Shown here: one piece after another, positions 1 to 6,354 of the stretch
Numbering within the stretch: position 1 is the first letter of the stretch
How the letters are laid out: every line of letters begins with the position of its first letter
Assembly: GCA_900554205.1 (NCBI GenBank)
Contig: USGM01000081.1
Location: 1-15,005 of the forward strand
From: an uncultured Lachnospiraceae bacterium
GTDB taxonomy: Bacteria > Bacillota > Clostridia > Lachnospirales > Lachnospiraceae
Length of the DNA: 15,005 bases
Direction: 5' to 3'
Program-made: the position numbers and the translations under genes
The notes under the pieces: generated by a model
What the model saw: only the letters and a program-made list of their open reading frames with translations
Database searches by the model: none
Told to the model about the DNA's origin: nothing

Positions 1-12
1 TAAAGTTTGTTA

Positions 13-26
13 CGCGGCAAGCCGCG
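13..26. repeat. GC-rich hairpin downstream of the ATPase gene
   Basis: CGCGGC (13-18) and GCCGCG (21-26), a 6-bp perfect inverted repeat with two central bases, in otherwise AT-rich DNA 31 bp past the ATPase stop. It could help end that transcript, but no clear U run follows on the minus strand. The window edge prevents a firmer call. Confidence 0.35.
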
Positions 27-57
27 GGGAATTATACCCACTTTGCATTAAAAATTC

Positions 58-1275
58 TCAGGTCAAAATCAAATCAACTCTTCTGAGCAAAAAGTCAATA
101 ATGTTAATATGGATAATTCCATCATGGCTCATATCGATTTTATCAAGAGACATAACATATTTAGGAGATGCATCTGTGATTTTACTGTACGCACCAAATT
201 CCCTTTTTATGGTTTCCTCACTTGCTAAAAGATATGAAACCTGTACAAAACATTTCTTTCCATTCTTTATTGCGACAAAATCAATTTCACTCTTATATGT
301 TTTACCGGCAAAAACGGTGTATCCTCTGGTTATCATTTCATTATATACAACATTTTCCAAAAAAAACGTATCTTCATAATTAATCGTATTTGTGTTTATT
401 GTCCGAAAACCCATGTCAATGGCGTACTGCTTTTCCTTATTGCTTAGTGCTGACTTTCCAACAATGTTATATCTTCCTACTCCATGGATCAGATACGCTT
501 TTTTCATACGTTCCAGATAATTATATACCGTGCGTTTTGCAATTTCTTTGTTTTCTATTTTATACGTATTAATAATATTGTCGATAGATAACTCTTTCCC
601 TGCATTTGCGAGAATATACAAGGAAATATCCATAAATGCTTTTTTATCAGTGCCTTTTGCCTTCCCTACTATATCTCTGTTGACAATACTCTCATACAAA
701 TTCGTTAAATATTTATGCACCGCAGATTCTTCTCTATAATCAAATCTTAGTGGAAATCCACCCCATTTTAAATAATCTGTAAATAAATCGTCACTGAACT
801 CTCTATGATTAAGTTCATAGTATAGTTTCATTTCATAAAAAGAAAACGGAAGGATCTCAAATTCAACTGTTCTTCCGGTGAGTAGCGTTGCAAGCTCTCC
901 TGAAAGTAATGTAGAATTACTACCGGTAACAAAAAGTGATACATTAAGTGTTGCTCTGAATGATGCCAATGCCTTTTCAAATTTTTCAATGTGTTGAATC
1001 TCATCTAAAAATATATAGTATTTTTCATTATCCGAAATCCTGCTTTTAATTTCCTTATTCAAATCCGATGCATCAACAATATAATCGTAATCTATATCTT
1101 CAAAATTTAAATAAATAATATGATCTTTTGAAATTCCGTTGTCAGCTAATTCTTCCTTTATTGTATCAAGTAAGATCGATTTTCCAGATCTTCTAACGCC
1201 TGTAATAACTTTTATTATATCGGAATCATAATATGGTCTTATTTGCTCAAGATATGTTTCTCTTTTTAGTTTCAC
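58..1275 (-). CDS. DUF4143-type AAA ATPase
   Basis: 405-aa P-loop ATPase of the archaeal/bacterial AAA_14 plus DUF4143 type. Seen: Walker A GVRRSGKS at residues 26-33, Walker B IFLDEIQ at 88-94, a sensor-like TGSNS at 117-121, and the family signature LTGRTVEFEILPFSFYE at 132-148. The C-terminal part (about 200-405) carries a winged-helix-like stretch and a restriction-endonuclease-like end with EIDF and CFVQVSY, where the usual E-x-K of active nucleases reads Q-V-S, so cleavage is doubtful. The start is GTG (1273-1275) with GGAGG nine bases upstream; no nearby ATG competes. The cellular role of this family is not established; genes are often scattered and horizontally moved. It is visibly more AT-rich than the operon beside it, which fits transfer. 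It has its own promoter and no same-strand partner in the window. Confidence 0.9.
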   Translation of the reverse strand: MKLKRETYLEQIRPYYDSDIIKVITGVRRSGKSILLDTIKEELADNGISKDHIIYLNFEDIDYDYIVDASDLNKEIKSRISDNEKYYIFLDEIQHIEKFEKALASFRATLNVSLFVTGSNSTLLSGELATLLTGRTVEFEILPFSFYEMKLYYELNHREFSDDLFTDYLKWGGFPLRFDYREESAVHKYLTNLYESIVNRDIVGKAKGTDKKAFMDISLYILANAGKELSIDNIINTYKIENKEIAKRTVYNYLERMKKAYLIHGVGRYNIVGKSALSNKEKQYAIDMGFRTINTNTINYEDTFFLENVVYNEMITRGYTVFAGKTYKSEIDFVAIKNGKKCFVQVSYLLASEETIKREFGAYSKITDASPKYVMSLDKIDMSHDGIIHINIIDFLLRRVDLILT

Positions 1276-1279
1276 TTGT

Positions 1280-1371
1280 GTGCACCTCCATGATGCACAT
1301 TATAATCTTTTACTCATTTTTGTGCAAGTATATCGTGCACAAAATACAATTTTTTTATTTTTTGTGCACGA
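1280..1371. repeat. Cluster of GTGCAC/GTGCAA boxes (candidate operators)
   Basis: Five related boxes: GTGCAC at 1280-1285, ATGCAC at about 1294-1299, GTGCAA at 1322-1327, GTGCAC at 1335-1340 and GTGCAC at 1364-1369. The last two lie in a perfect 12-bp inverted repeat, TCGTGCACAAAA (1333-1344) against TTTTGTGCACGA (1360-1371). The boxes surround and overlap the -35 and Shine-Dalgarno region of the ATPase gene, a layout expected of repressor binding. No regulator gene for them is recognised here. Confidence 0.5.
1299..1327 (-). promoter_or_regulatory. Promoter of the DUF4143 ATPase
   Basis: Read on the minus strand: -35 TTGCAC (1322-1327), 17-bp spacer, -10 TATAAT (1299-1304). It lies just upstream of the GTG start at 1275 and gives a leader of roughly 15-20 nt. 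The -35 overlaps one of the GTGCA boxes described separately. Confidence 0.75.
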
Positions 1372-1389
1372 CATAATTTCTTTTATACC

Positions 1390-1449
1390 TTCTGCACGAC
1401 CTGCGGCACACCGCTTGATGAGTCTGGTCACTGCCCTAACTGCAAATAA
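1390..1449 (+). pseudogene. Zinc-ribbon gene remnant
   Basis: An open plus-strand frame ending at TAA (1447-1449) reads FCTTCGTPLDESGHCPNCK, a textbook four-cysteine zinc ribbon (C-x2-C, C-x2-C) typical of short ribbons in Clostridia membrane proteins. The frame continues upstream into low-complexity AT-rich sequence with no ATG, GTG or TTG start in frame and no Shine-Dalgarno site, so it cannot be a complete gene. The hairpin at 1472-1503 with a T-rich tail begins 22 nt after the stop, as expected of a gene's own terminator. I read it as the 3' end of a gene whose body was lost, perhaps when the neighbouring ATPase segment arrived. Chance similarity is possible because only 20 codons are left. 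Confidence 0.4.
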
Positions 1450-1471
1450 TCCACAGATAGAACAAAATTTT

Positions 1472-1503
1472 GGGGATGTAAGAAGCTCGCTTCCTACATC
1501 CCC
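1472..1503. terminator. Hairpin terminator, probably bidirectional
   Basis: 15-bp arms, GGGGATGTAAGAAGC (1472-1486) and GCTTCCTACATCCCC (1489-1503), pair fully except at one position. That position is a G-U pair in the minus-strand transcript but an A-C mismatch in the plus-strand one. On the plus strand TTTTCCTATTT follows directly; on the minus strand AAAATTTT follows. It sits 23 bp past the stop of the 1071-aa gene and 22 bp past the zinc-ribbon remnant, so it could end both. Confidence 0.65.
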
Positions 1504-1525
1504 TTTTCCTATTTCTGAACAGCTT

Positions 1526-4500
1526 CTACCCCAGAATACTTCCACAGACTTTTACAGTCTTGCCCGAAGTGATCTGATAGAGTGCGCCGGTTTTTATGTC
1601 AAGGTAAAACTCCATTGTGTCAAACGATGTGTCATCTCCGTCGAAAACAATCGTGTGGGCAGTAAATTTGATGCCCGAAAGCTCCTTTCCGTTCGCGTTG
1701 AAGCTTACGACCTGTGCATCTGCACTGAGACAATCCATTATGAAGTCGTCAGTACCGCTACAGTATTCGTCAATAAAGTTTATCGCCTTCGGTACGATAA
1801 AGTCACGGCAATACGAAGCCTTCTTAGGCTCATTTTCCCAACCGTTGACCCAGAACGGCACGGTTTCACCGTGATTTGAGGAGTAGGTAAGAAAAAGTAA
1901 TACATCCCCGTAATAGTCATAAATATCGCCGCATAGCTCCGTGTTGGTCAGAAGTTCAAATTCACCAAGCTCGTTCCTGTCATTGATTCTCCAGATGGGC
2001 TCTAAATAGGTATCGGGTTCGCCCCAGCCTGTGCCGTAATCATCGTAGACAGAGAAATAACTGTAAATCTGCTGGTTGGACAAGGCTTCTCCCTTTGCCA
2101 GGGTGCCCACCACCGGATCATTGGGATAGTTCGACAGGATATAAACGAGGGTCGTCGTATAACCGTAGTCAACGTCATATTTTCCCATGTACATCTCTTC
2201 TGTAATGCCTACAAGCGTTTCATCCCCGTAGACATTAGCGATATATGCAGCAATATCATTCTCATCATACCTTGTAAGTATCTTGTCAATGGTATCTGCC
2301 ATCTTGCTGTCGTAGCCATACTCCGCATCGTGATTTGCTGCACCACTGATTCTGTAGCGGTCAGGATCTGACGATATTGTCACGGCTTCGGACGATGTTT
2401 CGGACGGCTCAGGTGTTGCCTCAGCTTCAGAAGTCGTCGAAGGCTCCGGGTCAGCCGCATCGCCCTTGTCGCGGACATAATCGGGCTTTTCAATGTCCAG
2501 TATGTTACATATTTCTTCAAGCACGGACGGAACGCCGACGCCCAGGTCTGAATCCTTTTCCGGTGTACATTTATAGGCGAAGTACATTGCAAGCTCTGTA
2601 TCTTCCGTCAGTGAGATAAGCATTCCCTCTTCCAGATAGATTGTGTTGCCCTTTTCCTTGTAATATTCCCGCGTGAGCTTATCTATGTCGTAGTGATTGT
2701 ACCGGAGAATGTCGAGAATATGAATCACAAGCTCCTTTTGTTCTTCAAAATAAACACCTTCCGGCTCAAAGCCATAGGTTTCGATATACTCCTTTTCAAA
2801 GCTGTACCAGTATTCGCCGTCAGCCGAAGCGTAGGTATAGTCTGATTCCGGGTTATAAATCAGGTACTTATTCGGGTATGTGATCTCCTCCGCAGTTGAC
2901 GTTTCATCCTCCTCCGGTGGATCGGACATATTCCGGACATCAGCAATCTCTTTCGCAAGCCGTTGCGCCTTCGTCTCCTCCTTGCTGTCCTCCGTGACAA
3001 ATTCCACGCCGAACAACGGAAGCGTGCTTTCGTATGCTCTTTCGACATTTGGCGCGTCTATCTGCATGAGCGCTTTCATCTCGCTTCCCCTTGTACCGTA
3101 GAAAAATCCGCTGTTTGAAAGCCACCTGACATAGCTGTCACCGATAAAAATATCCTCGTCAGCCGCTATAACGTCAAAGCAGGCGAATAAATTCTTCCGT
3201 TCCTTCTCGGATGTAAGATAATCAAACGAAACCGTCATCTCCATTCCGTTGAGCCCATCCCTGTAGCGTACAACGCCGTCATAGAAGGATGTCTCCACGA
3301 ATTGCAGCGGCATGGTAATCAATGCACCGTACTCCTCGATGAAAACCGTCTGCATTTCAATATTGCGTATCTCGGAACCTGACGCAACGATTGTGAATTT
3401 TTCCTCGAACTCTTCATATACCCACGCATATTCTTCGGGATAAGAAAGCACGGCGCATACATTTTCTGTATCGGTGAGATACATGACGCCGTATCTTCCA
3501 CCTGCCATATCGCTTGCCTTTACCCTGCGTTCGCCGTCGATAAAGCTTTCATCAAAGCCATAGACCTCCGCCCAGTCGCTCAACGGAATACCGTCCGAAT
3601 CGCCGAAAAGAGTGATCTCCGCGCCCGTCACAGGGTCTGTGAAAAAAACATACTCTTCCGTTTTCTCAATCTCTGAGAAAATTTCGGGATATAGGAGTAT
3701 GACTCCGAGGTTCTCACTATAAAATGAAGCAAGCTCTCTGCTGAATTTATCGCTGTACGGAGTAGTTTTATCCTTGGAATAGCCCTCCTTTGATGAGCTG
3801 CTTTTCCATACGCCGTCCCCGACGAAGCAGCATTTTACGAGCTTTTGCAGGTTGTCAAATACATCTTTGTCCTTTTCGGAATAGATCAATTCCGCATCGA
3901 CAACATATTTGCTGCCCAGTCCGCTGTAGGTAAAGCTGACCTTTCCCTTCTCCCTGATTTCGGAGGTAAACCAATCCGGGCCATAGGCAAGGACATAACT
4001 GTTTTCGGAGTTCTTAATAAAGCCTTCGACCTCTGCCATAGAGGAGTATTCGTTCTTGGAAAGCGTTACCTTCAGCACCGCGTCGCTCTTGTCATCGCGG
4101 AAGGTGTATTTCCCATTCTTGTCTGAGAAAACAGTGAGCTGCGCCGGATAATACAATAGGCAGTCTGCCTCTTCAATGTAAAAGGATGCGCTGTCCGTAC
4201 GGGATTTATTTTTATCCGTCACCAGCACAGCCGCCGTTGACGCGGTATATTCCGCGCCCGCTTCCTTGGAAGTCCTGTTGACCTTTGCAGCAACAGCTGT
4301 GTCACCGGCAGTCACATAAACCGTCTGGGGATTGCCCTCATCATCGGTCACAACCGTCCAGTTCCGGCCGCCGCTCTCACCGTTTAAGACTGAACCGTCG
4401 GATGAAGCTTCTCCGATGGCGTCCTCCGCCGCCTCAGCGGATAATTTTTCAAAGGTGAGGGATGTCTCTCCGTCGTCGTAGGTATAGGTGCCGTCACCGT

Positions 4501-4741
4501 TATCTGTCATGTTCTCTATCTGCGCCACAAACCGGGAATCCGGGTCGGAATCATCGTAGGGATCATCCTCCCTGAACACCAGTATCAACACAAGCACCAT
4601 GTAGAGCAGCATGAGCGCAAAAATAATGGAAAAAAGAATGATACCGAGTATCTTTATTGGCTTCTTCTTTAATAATACCGCCGATAAAATCACTCCTGCC
4701 GCTGAGATCGGCAGAAGAAGCAATGCAAGCCAGAATGGCAT
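1526..4741 (-). CDS. Large membrane-anchored extracellular protein with three internal repeats
   Basis: 1071-aa protein, not recognised. Two N-terminal hydrophobic segments (about 3-24 and 30-56) are followed by a long acidic region that is probably outside the cell. Three diverged repeats of about 120 residues start at 186, 339 and 466, with leading strings SFYIEEADCLLYYPAQL, SFYSENLGVILLYPEIF and VFIEEYGALITMPLQFV. This pattern of a beta strand, a YP motif and a following F/Y-rich strand recalls PsbP/MOG1-like folds, which is inference. A Pro/Ser/Thr/Glu-rich linker (about 760-792) separates a C-terminal domain with many Tyr and Asp and five cysteines (937, 978, 994, 1004, 1066). Residues 76-92 (ENMTDNGDGTYTYDDG) resemble 196-212 of the operon's first lipoprotein. 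The start has AAGGGGG upstream, and the gene begins 14 bp after the preceding stop. It is the last gene of the operon. Confidence 0.85.
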   Translation of the reverse strand: MPFWLALLLLPISAAGVILSAVLLKKKPIKILGIILFSIIFALMLLYMVLVLILVFREDDPYDDSDPDSRFVAQIENMTDNGDGTYTYDDGETSLTFEKLSAEAAEDAIGEASSDGSVLNGESGGRNWTVVTDDEGNPQTVYVTAGDTAVAAKVNRTSKEAGAEYTASTAAVLVTDKNKSRTDSASFYIEEADCLLYYPAQLTVFSDKNGKYTFRDDKSDAVLKVTLSKNEYSSMAEVEGFIKNSENSYVLAYGPDWFTSEIREKGKVSFTYSGLGSKYVVDAELIYSEKDKDVFDNLQKLVKCCFVGDGVWKSSSSKEGYSKDKTTPYSDKFSRELASFYSENLGVILLYPEIFSEIEKTEEYVFFTDPVTGAEITLFGDSDGIPLSDWAEVYGFDESFIDGERRVKASDMAGGRYGVMYLTDTENVCAVLSYPEEYAWVYEEFEEKFTIVASGSEIRNIEMQTVFIEEYGALITMPLQFVETSFYDGVVRYRDGLNGMEMTVSFDYLTSEKERKNLFACFDVIAADEDIFIGDSYVRWLSNSGFFYGTRGSEMKALMQIDAPNVERAYESTLPLFGVEFVTEDSKEETKAQRLAKEIADVRNMSDPPEEDETSTAEEITYPNKYLIYNPESDYTYASADGEYWYSFEKEYIETYGFEPEGVYFEEQKELVIHILDILRYNHYDIDKLTREYYKEKGNTIYLEEGMLISLTEDTELAMYFAYKCTPEKDSDLGVGVPSVLEEICNILDIEKPDYVRDKGDAADPEPSTTSEAEATPEPSETSSEAVTISSDPDRYRISGAANHDAEYGYDSKMADTIDKILTRYDENDIAAYIANVYGDETLVGITEEMYMGKYDVDYGYTTTLVYILSNYPNDPVVGTLAKGEALSNQQIYSYFSVYDDYGTGWGEPDTYLEPIWRINDRNELGEFELLTNTELCGDIYDYYGDVLLFLTYSSNHGETVPFWVNGWENEPKKASYCRDFIVPKAINFIDEYCSGTDDFIMDCLSADAQVVSFNANGKELSGIKFTAHTIVFDGDDTSFDTMEFYLDIKTGALYQITSGKTVKVCGSILG
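2996..4186 (-). repeat. Three diverged protein-level repeats in the 1071-aa protein
   Basis: Region encoding residues 186 to about 582. The units start at residues 186, 339 and 466 and share F-x-E-x-x-[GA]-x-L-x-x-[YM]P followed by a basic/aromatic strand (KYTFRDD, EYVFFTD, VVRYRDG) and an alternating hydrophobic strand (AVLKVTL, AEITLF, MEMTVSF). The similarity is visible in protein, not in DNA, so the duplication is old. Confidence 0.6.
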
Positions 4742-4755
4742 ATGATTTTCCCCCT

Positions 4756-5163
4756 TCAGTTTGTTACATTGTTGTTTTCGTAGTAGTTTTCTTCAAGAAG
4801 GCTGACGATACTGCCGTCACTGCCGACCGTCCATGTAAATTTTGAATCGACAGCAATCTTTCCGTTTTTGAACCCCTTCTCCAGCTGTCTTGTATTGAAA
4901 TATTGCTCGGGACGCCACCCGCCGACCACTTCGGGGTCCTGAAACTCCGCATAGACATCTTTGGAAAGAGGCAGCCAGAAACCGTCCTCGCCGCTGTCCG
5001 AGCTCTGCTCTCCCGCCAGAACAGCGCCATTCCTCACATCATACAGGTAGAGAACCTCTGCCGTAATTGTGGAGGGATCTGTCATATCGCCGGCTGAATT
5101 CCCTGAGCAGCCCGTCAGCATCATGCAGGCTGCCATGCAAAAAAATATTCTTGTTATCTTCAT
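4756..5163 (-). CDS. Small predicted lipoprotein
   Basis: 135-aa protein of unknown function. A type II signal peptide is clear: positive start MKITR, hydrophobic stretch, lipobox LTGC with Cys19 as the acylated residue. The mature part is about 117 residues, hydrophilic, with aromatic-rich pieces (FWLPL, GGWRPEQYF, FTWTVG) that suggest a small beta-rich domain. Start ATG is preceded by AAAGGA at good spacing. It lies 39 bp after the first lipoprotein gene and 14 bp before the 1071-aa gene, so it is the middle gene of one transcript. It would be anchored on the outer face of the membrane, possibly as a partner of the other two products. No family is recognised. Confidence 0.85.
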   Translation of the reverse strand: MKITRIFFCMAACMMLTGCSGNSAGDMTDPSTITAEVLYLYDVRNGAVLAGEQSSDSGEDGFWLPLSKDVYAEFQDPEVVGGWRPEQYFNTRQLEKGFKNGKIAVDSKFTWTVGSDGSIVSLLEENYYENNNVTN

Positions 5164-5202
5164 ACAAATACATCCTTTCCGTAGCCGACACTGAAATATG
5201 GG

Positions 5203-6207
5203 TTACTGCATGGCTTCCTCCGACAGATACAGATTCATGAAGATATTCTGGTAAACCTCCTCCATGTCTTCCGCCCCATCTAAGGTAGCGCAAAAACCAT
5301 AAAGGTAAGTATAGCTGTCCGTATCCATCGCAAAGACCGTCCACTGCCGCACATCCTCGCCGCCTCCCGCAACAAAGGAGATCACATAGACGGGATAGCT
5401 CATATTTGCCGAGAGGCTGTCGTCCTCATATGCTGTCTGGATTTCATAGTCTTCCGCTTCGGCAAGTGCCAGAGCACAGGCAGTCAGGTAATCCTTCAAA
5501 TTCTGTGTGTCCGCCTGCAAACTACTTTCCTGCACTGTATTTACTACGATGATCTGACCGTCCCCAGTGATGTCCGCATAGTAATAGGTGCCATCGGAAT
5601 TGTTATCAGTCTGCATATTCTCCATGTTGGTAAAGGGCAGTCCGCCAATCAGGACCGGAATCGTCCCGCCATCCCCTGTCTCCTCATCGGAAATCAGATC
5701 ACCACGTCCATCCTCTTCCTCCCCTTCATCAGGAATCAGATCTCCGCGCCCATCGTCCTCTGCGTCATAATACTCCATAATCTTCTGGTCGTAATCCACC
5801 GCGTCATAGCTGGTATCCATGAACACCGCGACACTGATGTCCGCCGGTGCCAGGATGAAATAGTCTCCATTGTCAAAGAAAATAGGATTACTCGCCTCAT
5901 AATCCGGGTTGACAGGCTCGTCATCTTCACCGTAGAACTGCAAATTGAAACCCGCGTTCAGCTCCTCCTCCGTGTACTCGCCCAGATCGATCTCAACGCT
6001 CTCTCCCTCCTCCAGCACTGTTTCGATCCGGTTAGGTCCCCAGTCCTCCTCCGAAGCAAGGCTGAGACGGATGTCCGCGATCGGGCAGGTAGTACGGTTC
6101 ACGACCGTGACCTGCATGGGCCATTTCCTTTCGCCGCAGCCTGTCAGCAAAGTCAGGCTCAACTCTGCAAGTGCCATTAAACTTACGAGTTTCTTCTTGT
6201 TTTTCAT
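5203..6207 (-). CDS. Predicted lipoprotein with a duplicated GRGD linker
   Basis: 334-aa lipoprotein, first gene of the operon. The ATG at 6207 is preferred because GGGAGG lies just upstream and the next in-frame ATG (6240) would spoil the signal peptide and sit beside the -10. Signal peptide MKNKKKL plus hydrophobic core, lipobox LLTGC with Cys24. Domain 1 (about 30-130) resembles secreted beta-sandwich domains of the type VVN-x-T...I..I.LS....DWG...E.ES..I.L; ligand unknown. An acidic linker follows with a tandem 14-residue repeat containing GRGD at 153-156 and 167-170. Domain 2 (about 185-334) begins with NMQTDNNSDGTYYYAD, similar to the start of the 1071-aa protein's exposed part, and ends like a PsbP-type alpha/beta domain. 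Function unknown; surface localisation is well supported. Confidence 0.85.
   Translation of the reverse strand: MKNKKKLVSLMALAELSLTLLTGCGERKWPMQVTVVNRTTCPIADIRLSLASEEDWGPNRIETVLEEGESVEIDLGEYTEEELNAGFNLQFYGEDDEPVNPDYEASNPIFFDNGDYFILAPADISVAVFMDTSYDAVDYDQKIMEYYDAEDDGRGDLIPDEGEEEDGRGDLISDEETGDGGTIPVLIGGLPFTNMENMQTDNNSDGTYYYADITGDGQIIVVNTVQESSLQADTQNLKDYLTACALALAEAEDYEIQTAYEDDSLSANMSYPVYVISFVAGGGEDVRQWTVFAMDTDSYTYLYGFCATLDGAEDMEEVYQNIFMNLYLSEEAMQ
5677..5760 (-). repeat. Tandem 14-codon repeat encoding GRGD
   Basis: Two adjacent 42-bp units encode EDDGRGDLIPDEGE and EEDGRGDLISDEET (residues 150-163 and 164-177). Codons differ between copies (for example GATCTGATT is kept while GRGD codons vary), so the duplication is not brand new. 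It lengthens the acidic linker between the two domains. Confidence 0.75.
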
Positions 6208-6242
6208 TTTTTTCCTTTCCTCCCACTCATAATTTCTCACAT

Positions 6243-6271
6243 ATCATATGAGATACGGCAGGCAAATACAA
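6243..6271 (-). promoter_or_regulatory. Promoter of the lipoprotein operon
   Basis: Minus strand: -35 TTGTAT (6266-6271), 17-bp spacer, -10 TATGAT (6243-6248). Expected transcription start is about 30 nt before the ATG at 6207, leaving room for the GGGAGG ribosome site. It faces away from the kinase promoter. Confidence 0.65.
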
Positions 6272-6286
6272 TGTCTCTCAGGGACA
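6272..6286. promoter_or_regulatory. Near-palindrome between divergent promoters (candidate operator)
   Basis: TGTCTCTCAGGGACA is a 15-mer with an inverted repeat matching at six of seven pairs around a central base. It abuts the -35 of the lipoprotein operon and lies 17 bp from the -35 of the kinase gene. Position and symmetry suit a dimeric activator such as the LuxR-type regulator encoded downstream, but this is inference from one site. Confidence 0.4.
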
Positions 6287-6303
6287 CTCCTGCGCCGATA
6301 CCG

Positions 6304-6332
6304 TTGCGAAGCAAATCTGCGTGCGCTATAAT
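6304..6332 (+). promoter_or_regulatory. Promoter of the kinase-regulator operon
   Basis: -35 TTGCGA (6304-6309), 17-bp spacer, perfect -10 TATAAT (6327-6332). The start of transcription would fall near 6339, which rules out the upstream in-frame ATGs at 6271 and 6331 and supports translation from 6355. Confidence 0.75.
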
Positions 6333-6354
6333 GAAGCAAAATGGGGGGCGCATA

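Noticed and set aside
1280..1879. 199-codon plus-strand open frame and an 81-codon minus-strand frame at 1300-1545
   Set aside because: The first runs antisense through the end of the 1071-aa gene, starts at the GTGCAC boxes and has no ribosome site; the second overlaps the same gene end in another frame and shows no protein-like pattern.
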